The notes beneath the pieces are model-generated. The model saw only the letters and a list, made by a program, of their open reading frames with translations, was not told where the DNA came from and ran no database searches. From Nymphaea colorata (taxonomy: Eukaryota; Streptophyta; Magnoliopsida; Nymphaeales; Nymphaeaceae): 64,000 nt of DNA. Every line of letters starts with the position of its first letter. The stretch's first letter is position 1. The translations under genes and the position numbers were made by a program. Below, one piece after another: positions 49,589-63,200 of this stretch. The stretch is from NCBI RefSeq assembly GCF_008831285.2, contig NC_045145.1, forward strand, positions 14,400,040-14,464,039, read 5' to 3'.

Positions 49589-51590
49589 TCCTTTCGTGTG
49601 CCAGTACAGCCCAGCTTTGATGGGGAGTTTTTTTTTTTCACTGTCTTTTTTTTCAATTTTTCTGCCAGCAAAATATGTAAAGCAATACTTCGAGATGGAA
49701 AAAGTTGAAAGGATCTAGTTCTCCAAACTGATGAAAATGAATAAAAATAAAAAAAGGCACAAAATAACCTTCATCACCAGTTATCGGAGATTGGTGAAGT
49801 GGCCTAGCAAGTAGGGACCATAGACAAATGGAGCAGCTTAAGCTTTTCTGGTTTTGAGCCGTAAGATAAAGTTGATAATAAGAACAAATCTCGCCTATGA
49901 GGTGCTTGGTAGTTGGCCTTGCTACTGCTTCGTAGACAGATTTCAGGCATCCGTAGGATCTGTTATGGAGGCATTGTTTGCCTCAGAACTAAATCTGCTC
50001 ATTAGAAAACCTCCAAGAGACTAACGTTCTAGCCATCAATCTTTTTGGTTCGGCAGTAGCATTAGCAAACTGACAGGTGGATCGACGGTGTTTTCATAAG
50101 AACACTAAATCTATCACAAATTTTGGTGTATCAAGCCCCAAGCGTGCGATAATGCAATGTATCCGCTACTTTTTGGGTACAGTCTTCGATTTAGATATTG
50201 CAAGCTAGAGTTCTAATGATATGAACTGTTCTTGGTAGTAGGCAGGTGATACTTTGGACTTACCACAACAGAGAAGTAATCTCAATGTTGTCCAAGGATG
50301 CAAGGTATCAAACAGCATTCACACATACAAGCAAAAACAGACGCGGTTCCGCAAGACCAGGCTACATGCACAGCCACCTCTTCCTTTCTTTTCTCCACAA
50401 TCTTCATTTATAGCATTGGTTGCTCTTCTGGAGATTTATTAGATCTCCCAAAATCTTGCAGCATTTCGTTTTGATGAGGAACATGCCTGTTGCAACTTTG
50501 ATCGGCATTATTTTGTTGAGTGAGATCCTCCTTTGATGTTGCAATCTGAGCTCATCTTCTCCTTTTGATTTGGACCGACACCATTTGCCGCTGCCTTCAG
50601 CAAAACTCACATTAAGGGCCAGGCAAACCCGATACTTTCAAACGATAAGGCTCTTCTGCATGCGTTATTTGTCAATTTCCTTATGCTCTGCCCTTTGATT
50701 CTCTTCAATTGTCAGTCTCGTCTTTTTAAGAACACGACGATGGTGGCTGCCGCCATAAATATGGCTCTCTCATTTCGGATGCCATGGCCATAACCATGAT
50801 CATTAGAAAATGCAAGCTTTTCAAAAATCTTACGGGTTTTTAATGGTTCTGTGGGTGCAGTTAGTTACTCAGATGTTCTGATCTACCATAGTTGACTACC
50901 CTTGCACCATCCACCTTCCCGCACTGTGGTTGTGGTACCAAGGCTTACGCCTATGGCAAGGATGACTCTAGATGTAATTTAAAGAATAAATTAATGAAAA
51001 CAAATTGCTCACATCAGCATCAACTTCAGCAGGAACATATCTGAAAGAGGAGTGGGATCTGTTGTTCTGATGCATGGTTTGTCCTGCTAAACGCTGTAAA
51101 ATAGACAATCCAATAATCTCTTCTGTTCACAAACACCATTCCAGGCCATAGTGCTACGTACCGATCTTTAAACAGTTATGACAAACTTGAAATGCATTCA
51201 ATAAATCAGGCTGTTAAATGTAAAACTGGATGTTAGCCATTAGCTGGCTATAGAAGATCATCCGATGCTGAAAATATAAGATTTATTTGAGAACTTGGTT
51301 GGGCAAGTGACGGGGTCAGGTTACTGCTGAAGGATAGATCAGTCATTTTGCACAGGTCTCTTTGTATTTCGTAAGCAACCAAATGTTGTAATGTTAAAAC
51401 GTAATTGGAAAAATAGCAGGGGAAAACTATAAGGCGTTTCTTAAACAAGGGAAACTCTTGACCGTTAACTGATTAATTAATATTTGGACCACTTTACAAG
51501 AAATCTTCTGAAAGGGAAGGGCCTGAGTGAAATTTACCAAGAACAAGCGCTATGGCTTCACCGCACCGGTCTCGTGTGCGAGGAACGATG
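49589..51590. other. Intergenic region between cytochrome b561 and CASP
   Basis: This includes the b561 3' UTR, a possible copia-type relic (listed separately) and the CASP promoter at the right end. Nothing else recognisable. Confidence 0.5.
50060..50300 (+). mobile_element. Degenerate Ty1/copia RNase H-region relic (fossil)
   Basis: Weak phrases resemble the stretch between reverse transcriptase and RNase H of copia polyproteins: a YQAPSVR-like block, IRYFLGTV-like text and an AGDTLDLPQQRS block comparable to the family AGDPxDRRS. No LTRs are visible, the piece is short and clearly decayed, and its limits are approximate. Confidence 0.35.
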
Positions 51591-51600
51591 CTTATATAAG
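51591..51600 (+). promoter_or_regulatory. TATA box of the CASP gene
   Basis: CTTATATAAG is a strong TATA box, 51 bases before the ATG at 51651. This implies a leader of only about 20 bases, or a start site slightly further down. Position and sequence are the only evidence. Confidence 0.6.
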
Positions 51601-51650
51601 GGGAGAAACGGGCCTTCCAAACACCGTTGACGAGATCCAGACGCTTCGCC

Positions 51651-54455
51651 ATGGAGGCGTTCAGGGAGCCCTCGCCAGGAGGCACCGACAGAGAGCCCGC
51701 TGCCTCTTCTTCTCCGATCGACCTCGTTCTCAATTTCTGGAGAGGTACGCCCCTGATCTCCGATTGCTTTTTCCTTTTCTCTAAACCGATCCATCGGCTG
51801 AAATTTTCCTGTGCCTCACCGTATTTGCGTATAATCTAAGCGTTTTCGTTGGACGAACAATGCGTACGATTGGTTAATTTAGGCATAGGAGATCGAGCTT
51901 GCTTTCTGCTGCTCTGTCTGGGTTGCAGGGACAAAGTTATGAAAGACATGGAATTCATTCGAAAGCTTTTGCAAAATCAGCATAATCGGCAGGGCCGATC
52001 AATGCGTGATATCCTTCTGCATTTTAGAGTTTTAATTATGTAGTAAGGCAATGGAGTTGGGACCGCTCGTTCATGTGCTAATTTGTCGTGAACTTTAACT
52101 TGTTTACCGAGCGTCTTCTTGATTTGATTTGATCAGATCACCTGATTGATTAGTATACTCAATGTTTTCGGTGAATTCATTTGGTTGACTGTCACCTCGT
52201 TCGTCCCGATACACTGAATAATGTAGTTGATACCTGAGCCTTGGAAGAACGTATCTCAGACGTACAGAGTTTTAAGTGGCTATAATTAGTTAGAATGCAT
52301 GGAAGTTCATGATTTGAGCGCTTTATGAACACTCGGTTCATGTGACTAGTCTGCCACTATGATTATGCATAAAGTCCACAGAAAATCTTTGAATCGAACC
52401 ACCAATTAGTAAGAGAAGTTGACTGTCAGATTGGACTTTGAAGATGCAGGCGTGTAAATTTGGAAAACTTTAGATATGTCGTTATCTTTGTTGGAAGTCA
52501 ATGATCAACAGTCTGCACGTTGTAATTGAGTATGCCATTCGATTAGGTGATATGTAAAAGCAGCTTACATAGATAATATATCTCTTCTCGATTCATGGGT
52601 GATGCCTGAATACGGTTGATTTCTTTGTGAATAGTTGCAACATGTTTGAGGCAATGCTCTTGAATATGTGCATTATTAACAGCTTATGAGCCTTTTTTTA
52701 TCGGGAAGATCATGGAAATCCATGAAATCAACTGACAAGACCATATTCTCTGTTCCTTCTGTTACTTGACATGCTTGTTTTTGGGTCAGATTAGAAGTAA
52801 ATGCAAAAGCTGAAGCTTTTCTTATTTTTTGTTTTGTCACATATTTCCTCCCTTTGATGGCAGATTTTGACTTGGAGAAGGAGAGGAGTGGTCTTGATGA
52901 ACAAGGAATGAAGATAGCTGAGAATCAGGAAACCAGCCAGAAAAATCGGCGGAAACTTGCTGAGAGCACTCGTGGTATTTCTTATGTTCCTTCACTTTGT
53001 TTGCTTTAGCTTTCCACCAAAAAATGCATTAAGGTGAACAATGAATATGACATAGAATTGAAACTTTGGGTATTAGACATTTAGCTTCTGTCTATAAATG
53101 TTGCTTTCAAGCTTTGAAAGTTCTTATAGTTACTTGTGATGATTTTTCATTGTCTGCATGCTACAACACCACTGGATCTCGTGTTTATCTAATGTAGCAT
53201 TTCAGGCATTCCCAAACCTTTAGTTCAATAGATGCCTGTCAAACACTGGACTGAATTTAAACAGCAACTTCTTGCATATTCTCCTGATTCTTGACTTCAA
53301 GCAACTTCTTGCATATTCTCCTGATTCTTGACTTCGAGCAACTTCTTGCATATTCTCCTTAATTCAAGTACTAAATGAATTTTTGTTTTACTGACAGACT
53401 TCAGGAAAGCTTCTCCAGATGAAAAGTTGAATTTATTCAATTCATTGCTCAAGGGGTATCAAGAAGAAGTTGATAATCTCACAAAACGTGCAAAATTTGG
53501 GGAAAATGCTTTTCTCAACATTTACCAGAAACTCTATGAAGCACCTGATCCCTATCCATCTCTTGCTTCAATATCTGTGAGTATCTGGTGGCTTTGTTAA
53601 ACGATGTCATGCCTCATTACCACTTTATGTTTGACTTTGAATCTTGCTTGTCTCTTTTGTTTGTATTTTGATCATTGTTTTTCCTGCATGAATCATCCTC
53701 TATGCGATTCTGGGTCCAACTTGGCATCTCCTTTTTAGCATTTCTCCTTGTTAGAAAACCATACTGTTTTTAACAATTTAGGAATAACTATGGTGACACC
53801 AAAAGGTTTGTCACCATTTCAACTTTTTGTGGTACTCTGCACTGCATGATTTTGTGTTTGTGAGCTATGACTAGCAGCATTATCAAAGTGTTGAAGCTTT
53901 TTCTAGTCACCATGTAGGACCTTGAAGCAAAGTTGGTTGAGTTTGAAGCTGAGAACCGTAAGATGAGTCATGAGCTTGAGGAGTTCAGAACCGAAGCTGC
54001 TCATCTAAGAAACCAGCAGGCTACAGTAAGAAGGCTTGAAGAGCGCAATCGTCAACTAGAATTGCAGGTTGGCATTGTTAGTTAATGTTTTAAACTTTTG
54101 TTATTCCATGCATGTACCTTATATGTTATACATGTTTGCACATTAAGTTTTAATTAATGCTTCTTCCTCAAACACAATTCACAGCCTCATGAGTGAGAAT
54201 GCTAAATTTTCATCTTTTTTGCTATCCATCTTCACAATATGCATATGTAAGAGTAAGATTGTTAAACAGTAAGTACTGAAAATTGATGCTACTGTGTTGT
54301 TCAGAGACGGACTTTTCATTGGAATTTAATCACAGACTTAGAATGCAATACCTTGGATAGATAGCTGCATTACAAAATGTTAAATTTTTGGAAAGCTTCC
54401 CTGTTTCTAATCATCCAAGATAATATACTTTCCTACAGTGAGAGAGTTTCTGTTG

Positions 54456-54488
<33 letters not shown>

Positions 54489-57162
54489 TTCTTCTTCTTC
54501 TTTTTTTTTTTTTAAAGCAAGGATGGTTTCTCACCAAGATCAAGTTGAAGCTGGAAAGGTGTTTTTCCTTCATTGACAGGATTCAGATCTAGCTTAACTT
54601 GATGGATGATTTGCTCTTCTGAAAAGGTTTTCTTTCTAAATATGAAAAGTGTAACAATCTTGAATCTGAAGAAAAATAAGCAGCAAAAAACATATGAAGA
54701 AAGCTGGACAGTATATCCACTTATGGTATTTGAAGCTAAAATTGCACAAGAATGCACCAATTCATTTCTTGTGCAATCATCAAAGAGGAAAGAAAACAAT
54801 CTTTTGGATAGTATCTGGGTCATTTCAAAGGGCTGAAAAGCAGGTGGGTCATCCTGGCATGTTCTGGTTTATTTTTGACTGATTACCCATCCTGTTGACA
54901 TGGTCAATTTGCTCAAAGTGTCGTGTCTGATGGCCTAACCCTTTCTCATTTTCATTTGGATATTATCTTTTAGGTATGAAACATAATCATCACATCTAAA
55001 TGGAATATGTGAAATGTTCCTTTCGTGTTCATTTTGGCCTTCCTTTAATTAATCCAGATGGAGGAGAAAATTAAGGAGCTTGTAGAAATTAAACAACGAA
55101 GCTTGGCAGAAGAAAACCAGAAGACACTGGAGGTCTTAAAAGACCGGTAATTTCACTTAATGTAATTTTTGTTGTCAGAAAGTTATCATTTTGTGGGACA
55201 GGTTATATATGATGAAAACTTTCAACTTTATTGAGCTCAACAAGGTGACATTTACTTCATTGTGCTATTTTTTTGGATGGAGGGCAGGGAAATATTATTG
55301 CAGGAGCAGTTACGTCAGGCTAGAGAAAGTGTGTCAAATATGCAGAAATTGCATGAATATGGACAAAGCCAACTCTTTGAGTTTCGTGCCAGATCAGGTA
55401 TGCGTATCGGAACTCATGACATCATCCTCCTTTGCATTTTTCCAATTTTTGCTGCAGTCTGTCAATGTGTTACTAGATGAAGATGATCCTCTGATTTGGT
55501 TTTGATTTACAGAGACAAGTAGTTACTAACTGGTTTTCCTTCTAGTGCAGATGAAGAAAGGGCAGCTAAACAGTCTGAAGTAAATCTTCTAATGGATGAG
55601 GTTGAGCGTGCTCAGACAAGGCTGCTTAGCCTTGAAAGAGAAAAGGTGCTTCTTGTTGCTATTGGAGTCTTTCAAATGTGTAGAACCTGAATCATATATC
55701 TATCTATGACTTTCTAACTCTAGTGACTGATAAATGAATAGTTTCTCCATGTGGACAATTTCTTGTGAAGTGAAGTAATTCGTGTTGGTTCTTGAGACTT
55801 TTCCACTTTTGACATAATGGTTGTCAAACTGGTTTGCTTCTCCTTAATGAAGTTAATTTCCGAGTTACACACTTTCTGACATAGAGGGGATGTGATGAAA
55901 TTTGTTGTTTCAACTTTCTCTCTGGTATAGAAGCCTGATTAATATTTTGGCCTTGTCATAGCACACATTATAGTTTTAGCATGCAGAAGTGCTCTAACAT
56001 GTTGGGTTTTTAATTCAGTAGACACAATACTAATTTTGTCTTTATCAAGAAATTCCATGTTGGATGAGGTGAACAATAACTTTTATGAGTCATGACCCTC
56101 TTCACTTGCAAGCTACATAATTTGATCACAAATTGAATCCCTATAATTGTAACTGTGGCAACTTACACCTTGTTTGCTCTCAAATAAGTTTCAGTTGGTT
56201 GACCTCTTATGTTGTCATATCATATCAGTTGACTTGCTTGACTGTGATAGTTTTTCTTTGTATCATGCCATTCCTATGAAAAGATGACCTTCTGAGAAAT
56301 TTGTGCTATTGGTACAAGATTCAAAGGAAATATAGGTCTTCACATGGTTATCTTATACAGATTGGTGACTATTCAAGTCAATCTTTTCTCTCTAAAGATT
56401 TTCATATGAAATCTTCAATAAAATTTATATATGTTTCAGTCATTGAAGCTGATATGTGAATGGCATGACTGCTACGACAACAAAATAATTCAATCATTTG
56501 CTAGATGCACATATTGACTTCTTGATATTATTTGCAGGAAGCTTTGAGAACTCAATTGCATGCAACAAGTGTAGAAAATGTGAATAAAACAAGGTACATG
56601 ATTTCCTGTTTCATTTTCTGCCAATCTTGTTCCTTGATTAATGAAGAGAAGGTGGAGATCCAAATAGATATATAAACCCATGAAAGGATAATATTAGTAA
56701 TCTTCTCCTTCCAAATAAACGTTCCCCTCCTCAAAACATGCAACTAAATAATTTGTGTTCATGTTCAATCTCGAATGGCTTATCAACCCCTAAAATTTGA
56801 AGCTGAAAGTGCCTAATTTCTTGAGTGCAAATCCACCCTAGAATCACCTGTTTGCCTAGGTCATCACTTAGCTTCCCTTTTTTCATGATCCCTAGAATCA
56901 CCTCCTTGCCTAGGTCACCTCTTAGCTTCCCCTTTTTTCATTGTTTAATGGTCTAACACTTATATAACATGCAAGCATTGAGCCTTTTGGAGGCCTGGTG
57001 GTGGGATCAACTAGTGCCTTTTTATCTTTCTTGGGGTTCAAACTTCAAAGAGCCTTTACCTCAGACTTTTACAATATTGGACTTAGTTTTCAAACTAGTG
57101 ACTAGCTATAGATACGGGTATGGGTGCAGTGCACTTTCAAGAAATTCAAGTAGAGAGACACG

Positions 57163-57209
<47 letters not shown>

Positions 57210-60200
57210 CAAAAAAAGTTAAACAAACAAAACAATATAGAAAGTTTAGTTAAAGAATAAGAAAACTAAGTCACTGAAAAAATTGCCGGTTGCTGACAAA
57301 TTGTGTGAGAAAGTCCTGCTGAACAGGTGCAGTCAGAGCATAGAGAACATGAAAAGCCCTTTAGTTTCTGTCGTGGTCTCTTCATTTCCATTGTATATAG
57401 ACAATGATTTAAAAAAAAAAAAAAACCTAATTAGTGGACAAAAATGGACTTAGTCAACTTTGAGCAAGTCTAAAGAAGAATGTAGTCATGGGTGCGTTGA
57501 GTCGTTGACTGCACCTAACACAGGTCTGACCATGTCCAGGGCCTACGTCACACGGATACGGCAGATTGGGTTGAGTACCGGTGTCGACACGCCGACACGG
57601 GAATCCCGACACGGCGATACGGCCGGATACGTTTTGGATCGGGTCTGGGTCAGACCCGATCCGAACCACTTTTATAATCCGTTTTATAGCTTTCATTTGA
57701 ACAAATTTCAAAATGGCCCTAAATTTTGTGTTATTTAAACAAAAACGGTTATAATTTTAAATTGTTTGCAAACTCACCGTAACCTCATTTTCTATCAACA
57801 TTATTTTATATATATATTTAAAATTTAAATTGTTTTAATATTTTAAAATAAAAGTGGGTTTTTCTTTGGCTGTGTCTATGAGGACAGACAAAGTATGGAC
57901 AAAGAAAGAGGGACGTTAGTCTTTTTATTATAAATTTCATGTTTTTTTATTTCATTATCATTTTTAATTTTTTTAAAATATAATATTCGCCGTGTCCGTG
58001 TATCCTAAAATTTTGAAATTACCGTGTCCGCGTACCCGTACCCGTATCCGTAGGATACCCGTACCCGTATCCGTGTGACATAGTCCAGGGCATATCTATA
58101 CCTATATTACATGGGTGTGGGTACGGTTGCGGACCAAATTCAAAATCATGGGTACGCGGGTACGGCTAGTCGTGTATATATATATATATGAAATAATATA
58201 GAAAAGCACATTCATTAAGATTTTAAACAAACTAAAAGTGTATCATTCACCATTTCAATCATGATTCATCAATTCAAGTCAAGTTTGATCTCAAAATTGG
58301 ATACAAGTAGGTATGGGCACCGGCGCTGGGATGGAGGATGATGGTTGGGTGTAGTCAGCTGAATGAAACCGAGCACAGGGAACTGAAGGCGGAAAGGAGG
58401 AGTGTAAGGAGTAGGTATGGGCGAAAGCTGGGAAGAGGTTTGGCAGGTTACCTCACGCCGAAAGTGTGTCATGCTGCTGGCGAGGGGGAGCACAGCAGGG
58501 AACAAGAGGCCGGTTGAGGACGCTGGAAGGGGAAGCGCAGCAGGGAAACAGGAAGTCGGAAGGAAGGGAAGGCGATGGTAGGACGCGGGTAAGAAAAACA
58601 AAAGGAAGGAAAAAAAAAAATCCTAGAAAGTGGATGGAAATGGAGTCCGTCAGCGCTGACCGTGTCATAAAACAGACGGATACGCCCTTGGACTCGGTCA
58701 AAGAATTGGATGTGGCAGACCAACGTGTCCATCGCATGTCCATACCCAAACCCGGTCAGGCTGAGTCGAGACCGACACACTAGTCTCTGAGCCGCACCCG
58801 TGTTTCATAGATCTGTACCCATGCCGCACCTGTGTCAACATAGGTACCTCACCCAAATAGAGGTACCCCTGTGACATAGTCCACTATTAGGTCCGACTGG
58901 CCACCAATCGGCCAAATATTCTCCACCTCCAAGTCAACTGGGCCTGTTTGAGGGACTATTCAAATTTCAAACTAGTCAATGTCTTTCGTTCAAGTTGGCC
59001 CTTCTAAAATATTTGTGTTTATGTACTGTATTTCTATATATTGTCTGTCCTATATGTTCTTTCCCTCTCTCTCTCTCTCTATAAAATGTGAAGCTCTTTT
59101 ATAGTGTATTTATATTTTCCGTTCTCTTAAACATCAGGCTCTAAATCTGTATATATTTAGGTTTATGTTGCTCCTGATTAATTTTTTTAGTCAACTGAGT
59201 TGAACTAACCCTGCATCTCAGACTCTCAACGTCTTCTTAGGGCCTTGACTGACTTGAGCCTGACTTTAAAGTTTGACTACTAAGCTGTTGGAGAGGTGAC
59301 TATATGGCAGGTTAAGCCAGCACTGCCAGGTTCTTCACCCCAAGAGTGGTTTCCCCACTTGAAAAGAAAAACTTAATACTCAGTAATTGCACTATCTTAA
59401 TCAAAGCTTAAGTTAAACTTACCTTGTTGAATATATTTATAGCTCCAGAAAGTGAAAAGATAAGGTAACAAAAAACATTGTAACAGGCTATTGTATGTTA
59501 TTTTTTTAAGGAATCAAAACTCTATGCATCTTGGAAAGGCTGAATATGTCAAATGGACTCTCAGTCTTATGACCAGGCGCCATGAAGTAATCTTGATTGA
59601 GCTTGCAAGAATTGCTTGAGAGATTATTTTCTTGAATTCAGAAAATTGAACCTGTTATTTCTACTTTCTGAATGTGCTTCTACTAGTTATTTGTGAATCC
59701 CCAGATTATGTTATGAAAATTGTTTACCTTTTCAACCGTTTCCAATGAATTTAAAGTATTTCATAGCTAATTTTTCTTCCAACAGTGAGAATGCAGAAAC
59801 AAGCATTAGCCTTGAGAATTCGTTGAACGCAAAGGAGAAAATAATTTCTGAGTTGCACATGGAACTTCATAATCTGGAGGCTACATTATCGAATGAAAGG
59901 GAGCAACACATGAATGAGATGAAGGCGCTTAAGGCGATTGTGAATGATAAGGTTTCATGCCAAATTGTCTTTTCTGGTTATGTACTGACATGTTTTTACA
60001 ACCAACCTTCTAAAAAACTTCAGTGGACTGCAAATCATATGCTTATTGATAGTTAAATTTGCACTTGTAAGTTTCAAACATAAATTGGCCATACCATGAG
60101 TAGTTTCTAACCTTTCCTTCATCTTAGTCAAGATCAGAACTTATGATGCACATGGGACCTAGCAGCCCAATGTGTGTCTTGTATCAGTCAGTGTCTTGTA

Positions 60201-63200
60201 TCTTGTCAATACCAATATGCACGCCAAATTTGAGTGCTGAATTAGCTAGGTTATGACCTAGCTTATATTGGTTTTAACCTAGGTCAAAACATAGGATACT
60301 GGAAGCCCTGAGTTTCACCAAATAGCTCTGTATATATGCATGCATAGGATAGACTATTAACGGATGTGAACCTCATTAATGCTGGAATGGTTTGTTATGT
60401 TGTTGTTATTAACCTTCTGTATGTATGTAATTAAGATCCAGCAACAAGTATCTTTAGAAATGCTGATTATGGTATAGGTCTTTCAAATATTTTTTCTTCC
60501 TCAAAGATTAGAATAACATAGATATATTTTTGTTTGAAGTGATCCTTAAGATCCATGTGCAAGCCAATGGCAACTTAAACTTGATATAAGGGGACAATCC
60601 GAACCGAGTAAACTACTTATCAAATTTTTCTCCTTGTTGTACTCTGGCTTATAGTACACAGAAAAAAAACATCAAGAAGGTAAGAATGATGATGCCTACA
60701 ATGGCAGTGATCAAAATAATATGCAAATATGATAAGACAAATTACTAGGACTGGTAAATGAGAAAAATCCTATAAACATATTCTTTTATCTTCTCATCTA
60801 GGTGTTAAATAAATTATAAATTTTGTTGTAAGTGGGCAAGAATTTTATTAGTCTTCTGAACTGTTGAAAATATCAAATTCTTTTGTGCATGTCCAAAAAG
60901 TTGGCCAGCTATGCTAGAGAGAAGCACTATGTTTTAATCTTTTCTTAAATCATTCATAAAATGGCAACAATGAGTTTGCAAATGCACACGAACTAAGATA
61001 GCAACAGCAGTAATTAGGTACCTCTTATTATATTTGCTAGATCAAATGGCATTTAGTTATCCTTCTGCATAACCAAAGTCTCATTGGGTACAGTGCTAAT
61101 CTGATCACAACAAGGCAGTGGGGCTAACTAGAGGTGGGCATCGGGCCTGGGTACCCGGTATGCGGCCCGATAGATTTTAAATATTATTTTTAATTAATAA
61201 TATATATTTTAATTATTAAAAATGTATTTTATATTCAAAAAAATTATTTTATATATATATATATATATTTTATTGTAACTGGTCTGGGCCGGGGCTCAGG
61301 TTTCAGGCATTGGGCCATGGCCTGGGCTTGGGTTTTGGACATCGGGCCGGCCTTGACACGGCTCTTATCGGGCTGTCCGGGCCGGCCCAATGTCCAGGCA
61401 TAGGGCTAATAGTATTTAAGGTTGCTTAAATGTAAAATCATGAATACTGATGCGAAGATTTGCTTGGATGTGTGGATAGTAGGAACAAGACAAAAAAAAA
61501 TGCTTGACATACAAAGGATGTGTCTGCAATTAATTGGACTGGACAGGCCATCAGTCTAAGAAGTCTTTTTTTTTTGTTTTTTAGGTGGAGGGAAGAGGTT
61601 GGGGTCTTAGACTCTTGGGTACCAGATCCTCTATTCACGTCTCTTTCATTTTGCTATAAGATTTGTCCATACTACTCATGGTTGTTCCAATAGGAGCAGG
61701 TGTTTTTGCGCTTCCAAGTTACAATTTCATCCAGGTTGGCCTTGTTTAGATCTTTGTTTCATGTAGACTATAAATATCTGTTCATCCATTTTGTGATTTT
61801 TCCAAACATGATTATCATTAAGAGAAAGTAGTATGTCCGTAAAAAGGGGGGAAGCAACCACCTGATACATCTCTCACCATTATGACACAGTCCTTTTGGT
61901 TCTCACCTCAGATTGAAATGATCTTTAGAACCAAAACTAAGGCATTGCTGCCACTTGGCATTCTGAAACAAGACCCTGCACCTTTTTTTTTTCAGGTAGT
62001 TCTGAAAATTATATCTTAACTTCTTCTGTTAAACTGTGTATTTGTGTGTTCAGTGATTGAGTATTTCTTCTGCTTTGGTGATTGGGTTCTTTACATTTAT
62101 TCAATTGATCTTCATGTAGTCATCTAGTGTTTCCATGTTGTTTCATTAATAGGAAAATGCTATTGAGGAGATAAAAAAGGAGCTTCAGGCAAGGCCAACT
62201 GTCAAGCAAATTGATGATCTCCGGAAAAAAGTTAAAATTTTGCAGGTATTTAAATTTTTTATTGGTGATTTTTGAGGTTGATTTCTTTAATTTTCTGCTG
62301 ATTTTTCCAATATTTTTGAGTCAATTGAAAGCTAAATCCTAATTAATTTTGTCAATCCTTTTAACATTTTGTTTTCTTTGACAAAGTACCTTATTGCAGT
62401 TATTTTTCTTATCATTTTGTTGAGGACTATTGTTCTTTCATTTGTCATATCTCAGTAATTTTCCAAGAAAATTTTCTTCTGACTGAAAGATTGATGATTA
62501 ACATACTAGAGTTCCTCCATGTTACTTTTTCTCATTTGTCATGAATTGTAATGTATATTGGTCAGTTCGCTTGCTTAGATGCACTGTATAGGTCCTATAT
62601 GGTAAACCAAAATCAGCTTTAAACCTAGTTTCCTGTGTAAAACATGCTTCGAAGTGGTTCTTGCACACATTTTAGGTATCAAAAAATGGCATGGAAACTA
62701 CTTGCTTCAGATGCATTGTGCAGGTCCTCCATGGGAAACTAAAGCCAGCTTTTGACCTAGTTTCCAGTGAAAACATGCTTGGAAGAAAATACATGGTTCT
62801 TGCTCACAGTCTGGGTAGCACCAAATGGGCACAGAATGCACTTAACGCGAATTTTGTTTTTATTGAAAACATGAACTGTTGAGGCACAACACGACCAAAA
62901 TGTTTTCGTTTCTTCTTTTTAGAATCATTTTCAGCTCATATATGCATTTCAAAGATTCTTGGTCTTAGATCATGAAACTGTGTTTCTACTTTCAATTACC
63001 AAATAGTTTCTTGGTCGAGTTAAAGCTTTTGAGTGCTGTCTACGTAGGCTGTAGGTTATAATTCAATCGAAGCTGAAGATTGGGAAATAGCGACCAGTGG
63101 TGAGGAGATGAGCAAGTTAGAATCCCTGTTGCTTGACAAGAACAAGAAGATGGAGCACGAGCTCACACAGTTGAAGGTAAAATTATTTGGTTGCTGTTTC

